A stretch of 64,000 nucleotides of DNA, from contig NZ_FZOG01000001.1 of assembly GCF_900188155.1 (NCBI RefSeq), positions 529,010 through 593,009 on the forward strand. Reading direction: 5' to 3'. Below the pieces are notes generated by a model. It ran no database searches. It saw only the letters and a list, made by a program, of their open reading frames with translations, and had not been told where the DNA came from. Shown in pieces: positions 35,046 through 46,979 of this stretch (positions are counted from its first letter, which is position 1; each line of letters begins with the position of its first letter). The position numbers and the translations under genes were made by a program. The DNA is from Pseudomonas segetis (GTDB lineage Bacteria; Pseudomonadota; Gammaproteobacteria; Pseudomonadales; Pseudomonadaceae).

Positions 35046-36194
35046 GTGGCGATTGATATTCAGTGGATCAGTGACAACCAGGACCTGGCCCAGCACTGCG
35101 AGCAATGGCAGCGCTTGGGCTTTGTGGCATTGGATACCGAGTTTATGCGGGTGGATACCTTCTACCCGATTGCCGGCCTGATTCAGGTTAGCGAAGGTGA
35201 GCGTGCCTACCTGATAGATCCGCTGTTGATCAGTGATTGGGCGCCGTTCGCGGCGCTGCTCGAAAATCCCGAGGTGATCAAGGTGGTTCACGCCTGCAGC
35301 GAAGACCTTGAGGTTTTCCTGCGCCTGACCGGCAGCCTGCCTGTGCCATTGTTTGACAGCCAGATTGCGGCTGGATACCTCAATCTGGGGTTTTCAATGG
35401 GTTACTCTCGCTTGGTCAAGGCTGTGCTGGATATCGAGTTGCCCAAGGGCGAGACACGTTCGGACTGGCTCAAGCGTCCGCTTTCTGAGACCCAGGTAAG
35501 CTATGCAGCCGAAGATGTCCTGCACCTGGCGCATGTCTACCGTGAGCTGCAAGCCAAGCTGTCGCCTGAAAAATACCAATGGGTGCTTGAAGACTGCGCC
35601 GACATGGTCAATCACCTTGGCCGTGAAGTCGAACCGCAAGAGGCCTATCGCGAAGCCAAGCTGGCGTGGAAGCTGTCGCGAGCGCAGTTGGCGGTGTTGC
35701 GCGAACTTTGTGCCTGGCGTGAGCGTGAAGCGCGAGCCCGTAACCAGCCCCGTAATCGAATTCTGCGTGAGCATTCACTGTGGCCGCTGGCCAAGACTCA
35801 GCCGGATAACTTGCAGAGCCTGGCGCGTATTGAAGACATGCATCCAAAGACGGTGCGTCAAGACGGCGAATTTATTCTGCAGTTGATCAAGGATGCCGCC
35901 GCGCTGCCCGCGTCGCAATGGCCAGAAGCCTTGCCTGAGCCGCTGCCAATCGAGGCATCGGGAATCCTTAAAAAGCTGCGCGCTATTGGCCAGAAAGAGG
36001 CTGAACGCCTGGATATCGCACCGGAACTGATGCTGCGCAAGAAGATCCTTGAGGCACTGCTCAAAAGTGGCTACCCAACGGGGCCTTATGAGTTGCCTGA
36101 GTCCCTCACCGGCTGGCGCCGCGAGTTGATGGGGCAAGCATTACTAGATCGCCTGGCTAAAATCAGCGAAGCCAAAGAAGAGGAGAGGGTGTGA
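35046..36194 (+). CDS. rnd: Ribonuclease D
   Basis: A 382-residue 3'-5' exoribonuclease for tRNA 3' maturation. The DEDD exonuclease domain has [22 protein letters not shown] (about 29-50), [10 protein letters not shown] and [10 protein letters not shown]. An HRDC domain follows around residues 215-290 ([22 protein letters not shown]). The start is GTG at 35046 with GGGAGAG upstream. A TATACT -10 candidate sits at 35013-35018. Its stop overlaps the GTG of the YcgL gene. Confidence 0.96.
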   Translation: MAIDIQWISDNQDLAQHCEQWQRLGFVALDTEFMRVDTFYPIAGLIQVSEGERAYLIDPLLISDWAPFAALLENPEVIKVVHACSEDLEVFLRLTGSLPVPLFDSQIAAGYLNLGFSMGYSRLVKAVLDIELPKGETRSDWLKRPLSETQVSYAAEDVLHLAHVYRELQAKLSPEKYQWVLEDCADMVNHLGREVEPQEAYREAKLAWKLSRAQLAVLRELCAWREREARARNQPRNRILREHSLWPLAKTQPDNLQSLARIEDMHPKTVRQDGEFILQLIKDAAALPASQWPEALPEPLPIEASGILKKLRAIGQKEAERLDIAPELMLRKKILEALLKSGYPTGPYELPESLTGWRRELMGQALLDRLAKISEAKEEERV

Positions 36195-36484
36195 AGCGCA
36201 TCTGCAATATCTACAAGAGTTCCAAACGCAACGAGATGTACCTCTACGTGCTCAAAAGCGATGAGCTCAAGCGTGTGCCGGAGTCGCTGCTCGCGGCGTT
36301 TGGTACACCGACCCTGGCGTTCAGCATGATCTTGACCCCTGAGCGCGCCCTGGCCCGCGAAGATATCCACCAGGTGCTGGAGAACCTCGACAACCAGGGC
36401 TATCACCTGCAGATGCCGCCGCAAGAGGAAGACTACATCCAGCATCTGCCTGAAGAGCTGCTGCGGCGCAACGACCCCGTTTGA
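36191..36484 (+). CDS. YcgL-family protein
   Basis: A 97-residue YcgL-domain protein recognisable from [18 protein letters not shown] at the N-terminus, [17 protein letters not shown] in the middle and [11 protein letters not shown] near the end. The GTG start at 36191 overlaps the RNase D stop and is preceded by AGGAGAGG. It is conserved beside rnd in pseudomonads from memory, which suggests a link to RNA metabolism, but the biochemical role is not established. Confidence 0.92.
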   Translation: MKRICNIYKSSKRNEMYLYVLKSDELKRVPESLLAAFGTPTLAFSMILTPERALAREDIHQVLENLDNQGYHLQMPPQEEDYIQHLPEELLRRNDPV

Positions 36485-36570
36485 GGGGCCTGTAACCCAA
36501 TAACGAGCGCTGTGCTCGACCAGGCACGGCACCCGGATGTATTGCCCCATTGACGACCTTGGATAACAAG

Positions 36571-37506
36571 ATGCGTGTGTTGATTGCTGAAAAGGCCCAG
36601 GCCGACTATGCCCGGCGCCTCGAACAGGTTCTGGGTCCGGACCTGGAACTGGTGGGTAGTGATGATCCGCAGCAGTTGCCGGATCTGGCAGCAGACTGCC
36701 AAATCTGGCTTGGCCAGCCTGATCTGCTCGCCCAGGTCCTGCGTGAGGGGCCAAAACCGCAATGGCTGCAATCGACATGGGCGGGGATCACGCCGTTTCT
36801 GGCAGATGGCTTGCCCCGTGATTATCTGCTGAGCCGGGCTGTAGGTATCTTCGGCCAGGTCATGACCGAGTACGTGCTGTGCCACATGCTTGCCCATGAA
36901 CGGCAAATATCGGCCCAGCAGGCCGCCCAGGCCCGGCAGCAATGGCGCGGCGAACTGCCACAAAGCCTGGCTGGCCGGCGCGTACTGATTGTTGGTTGTG
37001 GTGATATTGGCCATAGCATGGCCTTGTTTTTGGCGGCCTTTGGCGTAGAACTCCACGGCATTGCCAGCCAGGCGCGTGAACAAGGGCCGTTCATTGAGGT
37101 GGCGTCGATTTCTGAATTGCCGCGCATGGCTGCCGAGGCGGACTACCTGATCAATCTGCTGCCGGACACGCCAGCGACCCAGAATATCTACAACAGCGAG
37201 CTATTTGCCCTGCTCAAGCCAAGCGCCATGTTTATCAATGCCGGGCGCGGCGCGGCGGTGGTGGATGAAGACCTCGTCAGCGCTTTGCAGGCGGACAGGC
37301 TGGCTGCGGCGGTAATCGATGTGTGTCGAGTAGAGCCCTTGCCTGCCGGGCACATGTTCTGGACTGCGCCGCGCTTGTTGCTCACAGGCCACAGTTCCGC
37401 TCCGACGCAGCCGGCATTGATGGTCAAGCTGTTTGTCGACAACCTGGAACGTTTTCAGGCAGGGCAGGCGCTTCAGGGGTTGGTGGATTTTTCCCGCGAT
37501 TATTAA
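36571..37506 (+). CDS. D-isomer-specific 2-hydroxyacid dehydrogenase, NAD(P)-binding
   Basis: A 311-residue dehydrogenase of the glyoxylate/hydroxypyruvate-reductase-like branch. RVLIVGCGDIGHSMALFLAAFGVELHG (about residues 139-165) is the Rossmann dinucleotide motif. ADYLINLLPDTPATQNIYN and FINAGRGAAVVDEDL are substrate-domain motifs, and LLLTGHSSAPT carries the catalytic His. The ATG at 36571 is preferred to an upstream TTG seven codons earlier. It reduces 2-oxo acids or oxidises D-2-hydroxy acids; the exact substrate is open. Confidence 0.9.
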   Translation: MRVLIAEKAQADYARRLEQVLGPDLELVGSDDPQQLPDLAADCQIWLGQPDLLAQVLREGPKPQWLQSTWAGITPFLADGLPRDYLLSRAVGIFGQVMTEYVLCHMLAHERQISAQQAAQARQQWRGELPQSLAGRRVLIVGCGDIGHSMALFLAAFGVELHGIASQAREQGPFIEVASISELPRMAAEADYLINLLPDTPATQNIYNSELFALLKPSAMFINAGRGAAVVDEDLVSALQADRLAAAVIDVCRVEPLPAGHMFWTAPRLLLTGHSSAPTQPALMVKLFVDNLERFQAGQALQGLVDFSRDY

Positions 37507-37761
37507 GTGACGCCTGAAAACCACAGGCCGAGCGCGCTTTAGTGGGGCAGCCCTTGCTGCGACCCCGTCTATGGCTGTTACGCCCGCTGCGCTTTTTACT
37601 ATCGTTGCTCGTTCGCTTTTCAAAGGCCCAAGGCGGAGTCATCGCGGTAATTACTCAGCTTTTACCGGGCAACAGGTCACTATCCGTCGCTGTAGGCTTG
37701 GTTGCGAAAGGGCGCCGCGTTAGACTGCCGGCCTTTTCGCACCTCTATCTTGGTTCTTGCC

Positions 37762-38211
37762 ATGGCCGCCAAAGTCGAACCCTTCTGGAAACGTAAGACC
37801 CTCGAGCAGCTTGATCAAGCTGAATGGGAGTCGCTGTGCGATGGCTGTGGACTGTGCTGCCTGCAAAAACTTGAAGACGAAGACGACGGCAGCGTTTACT
37901 ACACACGCATCGCCTGCAAGCTGCTTGATCTCGATACTTGCCGCTGCACCAACTATGAAAACCGCATCAAGTTCGTGCCCGACTGCATTCAACTGACGCC
38001 AGCACAGGCTGATCAGTTTCAATGGCTGCCACCGACTTGCGGTTATCGTTTGGTCAGCGAAGGCAAGGACCTGCCGCTCTGGCATCACCTGGTGTGTGGC
38101 GACCCGCAAGCCGTGCATGTCGAACGTATTTCTCAATCAGGGCGCATGCTCAGTGAAAAAAATGTCGCTGAAGATGATTGGGAAGACTATCTGATCTTTC
38201 GGGCAGGCTAA
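37762..38211 (+). CDS. UPF0260/YkgJ-family cysteine-cluster protein
   Basis: A 149-residue protein with the Cys-rich signature [33 protein letters not shown] and PDCIQLT, the YkgJ/YcgN family pattern thought to bind a metal. The C-terminal [12 protein letters not shown] is conserved in the family. The ATG at 37762 is preferred over a much longer N-terminal extension that looks non-coding. No strong ribosome site is visible. The family has no confirmed function. Confidence 0.9.
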   Translation: MAAKVEPFWKRKTLEQLDQAEWESLCDGCGLCCLQKLEDEDDGSVYYTRIACKLLDLDTCRCTNYENRIKFVPDCIQLTPAQADQFQWLPPTCGYRLVSEGKDLPLWHHLVCGDPQAVHVERISQSGRMLSEKNVAEDDWEDYLIFRAG

Positions 38212-38353
38212 TATCTGTCCCAGTACAGCGTTGAACATTCGCTAAAACTGACCCCGCCAGCTTGAATAAATGTCGGCTCCGGTGATGGAATTGCCGGGTT
38301 GGCTGCTTGTCTATGCTTGGAACTGACCTCGTTTGCCATGGAGTTGCCCTGTG

Positions 38354-39589
38354 ATGTCGATTCGTCCCCTGTTGTTGTCTGTTGCGCTGTTTGGTTTTGG
38401 CTCGCCGGTATGGGCAGCCACTAAGGTCGATTTGGATTACAACGTGCGATTCGTGCCAGAGGATGACGTGGCCGAAGTGAGCATGACTCTGGACAAGGGC
38501 GAAGCCATCCAGCGGCTTTCTTTTAACCTGGGCGACGAGCAACGCTACTCTGACTTCAGCAGCGAAGGCGGGGAGTGGACCCAGGAAAGCCCGGAACGCG
38601 GCATCTGGACGCCGGGCAAGGGCAAGACCAAGCTCAGCTACCGGGTGAAAATAAGCCACCCGCGCGCTGACGGTAAGTTCGATGCGCTCATGACCCGGGA
38701 CTGGGCGCTGTTTCGCGGCGACAACCTGATACCCAGTGCGGCCATGCAGATCCAGGACAAGACCAATCTGGTCGCGCACCTGAAGTTCAAGTTGCCTGAA
38801 GGCTGGCCGAGTGTCGAAACCGGCTGGCCGCGGGTGGGCAAAAACACCTTCAGGATCAATAACCCACAGCGCAAGTTCGATCGTCCAACTGGCTGGATTC
38901 TCGCAGGTAAAATCGGCACCCGCCGCACCAAGCTGGGCGAAACCGATGTCACCATCGCCGCGCCAGACGGCCAGGGCATGCGCCGTATGGACATGCTGAC
39001 CATGCTCACCTATGTCTGGCCGGAGGCGCAGGCGGTTTTCCCGCGTGATCCGAAAAAGTTGCTGGTCGTGGGGGCGAACGACCCGATGTGGCGTGGTGGT
39101 CTTTCGGCATCCAACTCCTACTTTATGCACGCTGGGCGTCCAACCGTCAGTGAAAACGGTACCAGTTCACTGGTTCACGAATTGGTTCACGTATTTACCC
39201 GAATCAAGGACACCGACAAGAGCGACTGGATCAGTGAGGGCCTGGCCGAGTACTACGCGATCGAGTTGGTTCGCCGCTCCGGCGGCATGACAGAAGAGCG
39301 CTACCAGAAAGTGCGTGAGCAACTGCTGAAGTGGAGCAAGTCGGTCAAGACCCTGCGCACCGAGAATTCCACGGGGCCAATCACCGCGCGTGCAGTGCTG
39401 ATGCTGCAAGACCTTGACCGTGAAATCCGCAAAGCCACCAATGACCGCAAGCAACTGTCGCTGGATGACGTGACTCGTGGCCTGATGCGCCTCGACAAGG
39501 TCAGCACCAAGGACTTTATCCAGATCAGCGAAAACGTCATGGGCAAGTCTTCGGATGTGCTGGACACCAAGTTGCTGAAGAGCAAATAA
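38354..39589 (+). CDS. Exported gluzincin-type peptidase (M61-like)
   Basis: A 411-residue exported protein with signal peptide MSIRPLLLSVALFGFGSPVWAA. The N-terminal half is a beta-rich domain like the M1/M61 substrate-side domain. The zinc motif HELVH is at about residues 275-279, and the downstream Glu is in WISEGLAEYYAIE about 20 residues later, the gluzincin arrangement. A role in periplasmic or secreted peptide hydrolysis is likely, but the target is unknown. GGAG lies 10 bases before the ATG; the GTG one codon earlier would have a better spacing. Confidence 0.75.
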   Translation: MSIRPLLLSVALFGFGSPVWAATKVDLDYNVRFVPEDDVAEVSMTLDKGEAIQRLSFNLGDEQRYSDFSSEGGEWTQESPERGIWTPGKGKTKLSYRVKISHPRADGKFDALMTRDWALFRGDNLIPSAAMQIQDKTNLVAHLKFKLPEGWPSVETGWPRVGKNTFRINNPQRKFDRPTGWILAGKIGTRRTKLGETDVTIAAPDGQGMRRMDMLTMLTYVWPEAQAVFPRDPKKLLVVGANDPMWRGGLSASNSYFMHAGRPTVSENGTSSLVHELVHVFTRIKDTDKSDWISEGLAEYYAIELVRRSGGMTEERYQKVREQLLKWSKSVKTLRTENSTGPITARAVLMLQDLDREIRKATNDRKQLSLDDVTRGLMRLDKVSTKDFIQISENVMGKSSDVLDTKLLKSK

Positions 39590-39648
39590 ACCCAGCCTTG
39601 GCTCGTGCAGGGGCGCGGCAACAGCGCCGCGTCCGGCTGCGGGTGGGG

Positions 39649-40182
39649 TTATTGCGGGCGAACCTGAATCAGCATGCCCAGGTTGCTGTGATCGATATAG
39701 TTGAGCTTGCGTACCTGCAAGGTGCTTGACTGCTTCAGACGCTCACTGCGCTGAACCAGGCCGCCAGGCTCGAACTGGTTGATCCACAGATCCACCTTGG
39801 CCTCCAGCAAGCGGTCTTGCTTGAGGCTCAGGGTGCCCTCGATCGGTGCATGACCGAGGCGCATGTCGCCACTGCTGAAGGCCAGGGTTTCATCGCCGGA
39901 TTGAGTCCAGGCCTTGTGCAGCAGAACCTGGTAGTCGCCGCCATCATTGAGTTTGTCTGCTTCGTCATTGAGCGCGGTTGCGCGCTCCTGATCGGCTTCA
40001 AGCAGGCGTGCGCCCTGGCTCCAGTCGTCTGGGGCACGCTTGCCGGAAACCAGGACTTCACCGGGCTGACGAAAGACAATTACTTCAACTTGATAGTTGT
40101 CGGCGGCCACGGCTGCCTGGCTAAAGGCGCTAAGTGCCAGTAAAGGCAGCAGGGCAAGGCTGCGAAGTACACGCATATTCAC
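39649..40182 (-). CDS. CsiV-family peptidoglycan-binding protein
   Basis: A 177-residue exported protein (signal peptide ending near SQAAVAADNY). The family features are NYQVEVIVFRQ, a central GDYQVLLHKAWTQ, and EAKVDLWINQFEPGG and MLIQVRPQ near the C-terminus. In Shewanella, CsiV is a peptidoglycan-binding regulator of an outer-membrane cytochrome or reductase activity; transfer of that role here is inference. A GTG at 40182 has AAGGA 7 bases upstream and is preferred over the ATG at 40176. It starts 11 bases after the mfd stop on the same strand. Confidence 0.7.
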   Translation of the reverse strand: MNMRVLRSLALLPLLALSAFSQAAVAADNYQVEVIVFRQPGEVLVSGKRAPDDWSQGARLLEADQERATALNDEADKLNDGGDYQVLLHKAWTQSGDETLAFSSGDMRLGHAPIEGTLSLKQDRLLEAKVDLWINQFEPGGLVQRSERLKQSSTLQVRKLNYIDHSNLGMLIQVRPQ

Positions 40183-40193
40183 GTATTGGTCCT

Positions 40194-43100
40194 TCAAGAG
40201 GGTGGTGTCAGGCGCTCAAACAGCGCTTCAAGTATGTTGAATCGTTCTTCCGGGCGTTCCATTGGGACCTGGAATTTGAATAGCGTAGCGCCTTCGAACT
40301 TGTAGCGATTGGGCTGGCTCTGGATCAACTTGATCAGTGTCAGCGGGTCAACGCAGGTGTCGGCGGCAAACTCGATGCGACCGCCCTGTGGCCCGGCATC
40401 GACCTTCTTGATGCCCAGGGTTTCGGCTTTAAGCTTGAGCAGGGTGATGCGCACCAGGTTCTTGGTCGGCTCCGGAAGCAGTCCGAAGCGATCAATCATT
40501 TCAACCTGCAGCTCCTTGAGCCCGTCCTCATCGACCGCCGAAGCGATGCGTTTATACAGGATAAGGCGGGCATGCACATCAGGCAGGTAATCGTCCGGGA
40601 TCAGCGCGGCGACACGCAGGTTGATTTCCGGGCCGCCACCCAGTGGTTGGTCCAGGTTCGGTTGTTCGCCCTTGCGGATGGCTTTGACCGCGCGCTCGAG
40701 CATTTCCATGTACAGGGTAAAGCCAACCGCCTGGATTTGACCGCTCTGCCCATCGCCGAGCAACTCGCCAGCCCCGCGAATTTCCAGGTCGTGGGTGGCC
40801 AGGACAAAACCGGCGCCGAGATCCTGGGCGTTGGCGATGGCTTCGAGACGCTTCTGGGCGTCGTCGCTGAGCTGCTTGCGCGGTGGCGTCAACAGGTAGG
40901 CATAGGCCTGGTGGTGGCTGCGTCCGACACGCCCGCGCAATTGATGCAGCTGGGCCAGGCCAAACTTGTCGGCACGCTCGATGATGATGGTGTTGGCGCT
41001 CGGTACGTCAATACCGGTTTCAATGATGGTCGAGGCAATCAGCACATTGAAGCGCTTGTGATAGAAATCACCCATCACCTGTTCCAGCTCGCGCTCGCGC
41101 ATCTGGCCGTGACCTATGCCTATGCGCGCCTCCGGTACCAGTTGGGCCAGGTCGGCGGCACATTTTTCGATGGTTTTGACATCGTTGTGCAGGTAGTAGA
41201 CCTGGCCGCCACGCAGCAGCTCACGCAGCAGTGCTTCCTTGATCACGGTATTTTGCTGTTCCATGACAAAGGTGCGAACCGACAGGCGTCGTGCCGGAGG
41301 CGTGGCAATAATCGACAGGTCGCGCATGCCGGCAACCGCCATGTTCAGGGTGCGCGGGATAGGCGTGGCGGTGAGGGTGAGGATATCGACTTCGCTGCGC
41401 AGTGCCTTGAGCTGTTCTTTCTGGCGCACGCCAAAGCGGTGTTCCTCGTCGATGATGACCAGGCCCAGGTTGTTGAACTTGACGTCGTCCTGCAGCAACT
41501 TGTGGGTGCCGATGACAATGTCGACCTTGCCTTGCGCCAGTTGCTGCATGGCTTCGCCAACTTCCTTAGCGCTCTTGAAGCGGCTCATGACCTCGACCTT
41601 TACCGGCCAGTCGGCAAAGCGGTCGCGAAAGCTGTTGTAGTGTTGCTGGGCGAGCAGCGTGGTCGGCACCAGGATTGCCACTTGCTTGCCGCCGTGTACC
41701 GCAATAAATGCAGCGCGCATGGCCACTTCGGTTTTACCGAAGCCGACATCGCCGCAGACCAGGCGATCCATGGGCTTGGGCGCGAGCATATCGTGGCGTA
41801 CTGCATCAATTGCAGCCTGTTGATCCGGGGTTTCCTCGAAGGGAAAGCCCGCACTGAAAGTGGCATAGTCAACCTGCGGGTCGGCAAAGGCATAGCCTTC
41901 ACGCGCGGCGCGGCGCGCATAGATATCCAGCAACTCGGCGGCAACGTCGCGAACCTGTTCAGCGGCTTTGCGTTTGGCTTTCTGCCAGATTTCCGAGCCC
42001 AGGCGGTGCAGCGGGGCGAGGGCGTCGTCGCTGCCGGTGTAGCGGGCGATCAGGTGCAGGCTGGCAACCGGGACGTAGAGCTTGGCGTCCTCGGCATACT
42101 GCAGCGACAGGAATTCCGCGTTCTGGCCGTCAATCTCCAGGGTTACCAGGCCTTGATAGCGACCCACGCCGTGGTCGATATGGACCACGGGTGAGCCCTC
42201 ACGCAGCTCGGTAAGGTTCTTGATGACGTTTTCGCCAGCATCACGGGTCTTTTCACGGCGACGGCGCTGCATGACGCGTTGGCCAAAGAGCGGGCTTTCG
42301 GCAATGAGCGCCACATCCTCAAGCTGCAGGCCTTCGTCGAGCGGGGCTATGGTGATGCCCAGGCGCTCTTTGCCGGCGATAAACGCTGGCCAGCCATCGA
42401 CCTCCTTGGGCTTGAGCTTCAGCCGTGCCAGCAATTCGAGCAGGACTTCACGACGACCTGCTGACTCGGCGCAGAACAGGATGCGTCCCTGATATTCCTC
42501 GATAAAACGCCGTAGCGCAGCAAGTGGCTCGCTAGCCTTGGCTTGAATCGCCAGGTCAGGCAAGGGCTGTGCGTTGAAACGCAGGCGGCCAACACCCTCG
42601 TCGATATCTTCCTGGCTGACCACCACGCGGGGCCAGTTTTTCAGGCGTGCGAAGCAGTCCTCGACCGGTAAAAAGATATCCGCTGGCGGCAGCAGTGGTC
42701 GCTCGGGGTCGACCCGACGTTCTTCATAGCGGTTGCGGGCGTCATTCCAGAACTGTTCGGCGGCTTTTTCGATGCCGGGCAGTGAAAACACCTGGGTGTC
42801 CTGCGGCAGGTAATCGAACAGGGTCGCGGTTTCTTCGAAAAACAGTGGGATGTAGTACTCGATACCCGCCGGGGTGATGCCCGTGGAAAGGTCCTGGTAG
42901 ATAGGGCAACGACGGAAGTCGACATCAAAGCGCTCGCGAAAGCGTCCACGGAAATCCGTAATGGCTTTCTTTTCCAGCGGAAATTCACGGGCTGGAAGTA
43001 GCTTTATGGATTCAACCTTGTCGATTGAGCGCTGGGTTTCCGGGTCGAAGGTGCGCAGGGTTTCAATTTCGTCATCGAACAAATCGATGCGAAAAGGCTG

Positions 43101-43631
43101 CTTGCTGCCCATGGGGAATAAATCAATCAGTGCCCCGCGCACGGCAAACTCGCCATGCTCATAAACCGTGTCGACGCAGCGATAGCCCGTGGCTTCAAGG
43201 CGGCTGCGCATTTCGTCGACATCAAGTGTCTGGCCAACATCCAGGACCAGGCTGCTGCCGAGCAGGAAGCGTGTCGGGGCCAGGCGATGTAGGGCGGTGG
43301 TTATCGGTACTACCAAAACGCCATGTTTTAGTTCTGGCAGACGATAAAGTGCAGAAATACGCTGTGAAATGATGTCTTGATGTGGCGAAAAGAGGTCGTA
43401 CGGCAAGGTTTCCCAGTCGGGGAAATGCAACACCGGCAGTTGCGGGGCAAAGAAACTCAATTCCTGCTCAAGCCGTTCGGCGCTTTGGCTGTCGGCGGTC
43501 AGCAGTAAAGTGAAGCGATTTGCAGCGCTTGCAGCCTCAGCAATTGCTAGGCTTAGCGCAGCACCGGGAAGGTTGCCCCAGTGTTGTTTGCCGGCAGCAG
43601 CGGGCAGGGACGGAAGGCGCAGTACGGACAC
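40194..43631 (-). CDS. mfd: Transcription-repair coupling factor
   Basis: A 1145-residue DNA translocase that removes RNA polymerase stalled at lesions and recruits UvrA. The N-terminal UvrB-homology modules (LPYDLFSPHQDIISQRISALYRLPEL), the RNAP-interaction domain (VVHIDHGVGRYQGLVTL), the helicase Walker A GDVGFGKTEVAMRA, the DEEH box in VIIDEEHRFGV, and the LHQLRGRVGRSHHQAYAYLL segment are all present, followed by the C-terminal TRCF domain. A GTG at 43631 gives the natural SVLRLPSLPAAAGK start and a length close to E. coli Mfd; the frame extends to 43709. Confidence 0.97.
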   Translation of the reverse strand: MSVLRLPSLPAAAGKQHWGNLPGAALSLAIAEAASAANRFTLLLTADSQSAERLEQELSFFAPQLPVLHFPDWETLPYDLFSPHQDIISQRISALYRLPELKHGVLVVPITTALHRLAPTRFLLGSSLVLDVGQTLDVDEMRSRLEATGYRCVDTVYEHGEFAVRGALIDLFPMGSKQPFRIDLFDDEIETLRTFDPETQRSIDKVESIKLLPAREFPLEKKAITDFRGRFRERFDVDFRRCPIYQDLSTGITPAGIEYYIPLFFEETATLFDYLPQDTQVFSLPGIEKAAEQFWNDARNRYEERRVDPERPLLPPADIFLPVEDCFARLKNWPRVVVSQEDIDEGVGRLRFNAQPLPDLAIQAKASEPLAALRRFIEEYQGRILFCAESAGRREVLLELLARLKLKPKEVDGWPAFIAGKERLGITIAPLDEGLQLEDVALIAESPLFGQRVMQRRRREKTRDAGENVIKNLTELREGSPVVHIDHGVGRYQGLVTLEIDGQNAEFLSLQYAEDAKLYVPVASLHLIARYTGSDDALAPLHRLGSEIWQKAKRKAAEQVRDVAAELLDIYARRAAREGYAFADPQVDYATFSAGFPFEETPDQQAAIDAVRHDMLAPKPMDRLVCGDVGFGKTEVAMRAAFIAVHGGKQVAILVPTTLLAQQHYNSFRDRFADWPVKVEVMSRFKSAKEVGEAMQQLAQGKVDIVIGTHKLLQDDVKFNNLGLVIIDEEHRFGVRQKEQLKALRSEVDILTLTATPIPRTLNMAVAGMRDLSIIATPPARRLSVRTFVMEQQNTVIKEALLRELLRGGQVYYLHNDVKTIEKCAADLAQLVPEARIGIGHGQMRERELEQVMGDFYHKRFNVLIASTIIETGIDVPSANTIIIERADKFGLAQLHQLRGRVGRSHHQAYAYLLTPPRKQLSDDAQKRLEAIANAQDLGAGFVLATHDLEIRGAGELLGDGQSGQIQAVGFTLYMEMLERAVKAIRKGEQPNLDQPLGGGPEINLRVAALIPDDYLPDVHARLILYKRIASAVDEDGLKELQVEMIDRFGLLPEPTKNLVRITLLKLKAETLGIKKVDAGPQGGRIEFAADTCVDPLTLIKLIQSQPNRYKFEGATLFKFQVPMERPEERFNILEALFERLTPPS

Positions 43632-43781
43632 AGGCGGCTCACGGTCAAGATACAAGGCTGGCGATTGTAACGGGCGAAAGTGTCTGCTGTCAGTTTCGAC
43701 AGGCGACATTGCCCCCGCGCTCGCGGATCGGCATAATGTAGCCCCTTTTTTCAGCCCCTACATATGTGGAAGGTACTGCCT

Positions 43782-45230
43782 GTGAATCAGAAGCCCGACC
43801 AGTGTCTTGGTGAGTGGATCGATCGAGAAGCCCTTGCGGAAGCGATGATTCCGATGATCGGCCAGCTCTATCGCAATAACAACGTGGTCACATCGATCTA
43901 TGGTCGTAGCCTGATCAATCGTTCCGTTATTCAGATACTCAAAGCTCACCGTTATGCTCGCCACCGTATTGATGGTGATGTCGAGCTGTCGGTACACGAC
44001 ACGTTCCAGGTTCTCAAAACCATGGGCGAGCTCAAGCTGGGCGCGGCATCGATCGACCTTGGCCGCATGATGGCCAAGTTCGGAAAAGAAGCCAACGGCC
44101 GCAGCCTTGAGCAGTTCGTCCGTGAAGAGCTGGAGACCGTTAGCGGCCAGCAAAATGCCGCCGGGCGCAAAGGCACCGACGTTGTGCTTTACGGCTTCGG
44201 TCGTATTGGTCGCCTGTTGGCGCGCATCCTGATCGAAAAGACCGGTGGTGGCGATGGCCTGCGCCTGCGTGCCATTGTTGTGCGCAAGGGCGCCGACAAT
44301 GACCTGGTCAAGCGCGCCAGCCTGCTGCGTCGCGACTCGGTACACGGCCCGTTCAATGGCACCATCACTGTCGATGAAGCCAACAACACCCTGAGCGCCA
44401 ACGGTAACCTGATCCAGGTTATCTACTCCAACGACCCGGCGTCGATCGACTACACCGCTTACGGCATCGAAAACGCACTGCTGGTCGACAACACCGGCAA
44501 GTGGCGCGACGCCGAAGGCCTGGGTCAGCACCTCAAGTGCCCAGGCATCAATCGTGTGGTCCTGACCGCGCCAGGCAAGGGTGAGCTGAAGAATATCGTT
44601 CACGGTATCAACCACGCGGACATCAGCCCGGATGACAAGATCATCTCCGCTGCGTCCTGCACCACCAACGCCATTGTGCCGGTGCTCAAGGCTGTCGATG
44701 ACAAATACGGCATCGTCAACGGCCACGTTGAAACCGTTCACTCCTACACCAACGACCAGAACCTGATCGATAACTTCCACAAAGGCAGTCGTCGTGGTCG
44801 TTCTGCAGCGTTGAACATGGTAATCACTGAAACCGGCGCGGCTACTGCGGCGGCCAAGGCTCTGCCTGTGCTGAAGGGCAAGCTGACCGGTAACGCGATT
44901 CGTGTTCCGACGCCGAACGTGTCGATGGCCATTCTCAACCTGAACCTTGAGAAGTCGACCACTCGCGAAGAAATCAACGAGTACCTGCGCTACATGGCGC
45001 TGCATTCGGACCTGCACAAGCAGATCGACTACGTGAACTCGCAAGAAGTGGTTTCGACTGACTTCGTTGGTTCCCGTCATGCCGGTGTTGTCGATGCCGA
45101 AGCCACCATCAGCAACGATAACCGCGTTGTATTGTATGTCTGGTACGACAACGAGTTCGGCTACAGCTGCCAGGTCGTCCGGGTGATGGAAGATATGGTC
45201 GGGGTCAACCCGCCAGCCTTTCCACGCTAA
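43782..45230 (+). CDS. gap: Glyceraldehyde-3-phosphate dehydrogenase, long form
   Basis: A 482-residue GAPDH, about 150 residues longer than classical enzymes. The extra N-terminal part (LGEWIDREALAEAMIPMIG, then IYGRSLINRS to about residue 125) precedes the NAD domain DVVLYGFGRIGRLLARILIEK. The catalytic Cys lies in ISAASCTTNAIVPVLK, and VETVHSYTNDQNLIDN follows. A GTG at 43782 is chosen because GGAAGG lies 8 bases upstream. It reads divergently from mfd and is followed by a strong terminator. The long form is common beside mfd in pseudomonads from memory and may serve gluconeogenesis. Confidence 0.93.
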   Translation: MNQKPDQCLGEWIDREALAEAMIPMIGQLYRNNNVVTSIYGRSLINRSVIQILKAHRYARHRIDGDVELSVHDTFQVLKTMGELKLGAASIDLGRMMAKFGKEANGRSLEQFVREELETVSGQQNAAGRKGTDVVLYGFGRIGRLLARILIEKTGGGDGLRLRAIVVRKGADNDLVKRASLLRRDSVHGPFNGTITVDEANNTLSANGNLIQVIYSNDPASIDYTAYGIENALLVDNTGKWRDAEGLGQHLKCPGINRVVLTAPGKGELKNIVHGINHADISPDDKIISAASCTTNAIVPVLKAVDDKYGIVNGHVETVHSYTNDQNLIDNFHKGSRRGRSAALNMVITETGAATAAAKALPVLKGKLTGNAIRVPTPNVSMAILNLNLEKSTTREEINEYLRYMALHSDLHKQIDYVNSQEVVSTDFVGSRHAGVVDAEATISNDNRVVLYVWYDNEFGYSCQVVRVMEDMVGVNPPAFPR

Positions 45231-45249
45231 GACGCCTTAGCGCCATGAG

Positions 45250-45276
45250 AACGGGAGCCCAGGCTCCCGTTTTTTA
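45250..45276 (+). terminator. Rho-independent terminator after gap
   Basis: AACGGGAGCC-CA-GGCTCCCGTT followed by a T run (to about 45275) lies 20 bases beyond the gap stop. A strong GC stem and U tract make it a clear terminator. Confidence 0.95.
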
Positions 45277-46977
<1,701 letters not shown>

Positions 46978-46979
46978 TC

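Noticed and set aside
39614..39631. GC-rich inverted repeat between the HExxH peptidase and csiV genes
   Set aside because: Only a 6-base stem (CGCGGC / GCCGCG) and no T run, so not called as a terminator.
40572..42194. 540-codon plus-strand open frame
   Set aside because: It lies wholly antisense to mfd and has low-complexity, shadow-like composition. Mfd has clear motifs in the other frame.
43758..45080. 440-codon minus-strand open frame
   Set aside because: It is antisense to gap, which carries the catalytic motif. No family features in the shadow frame.
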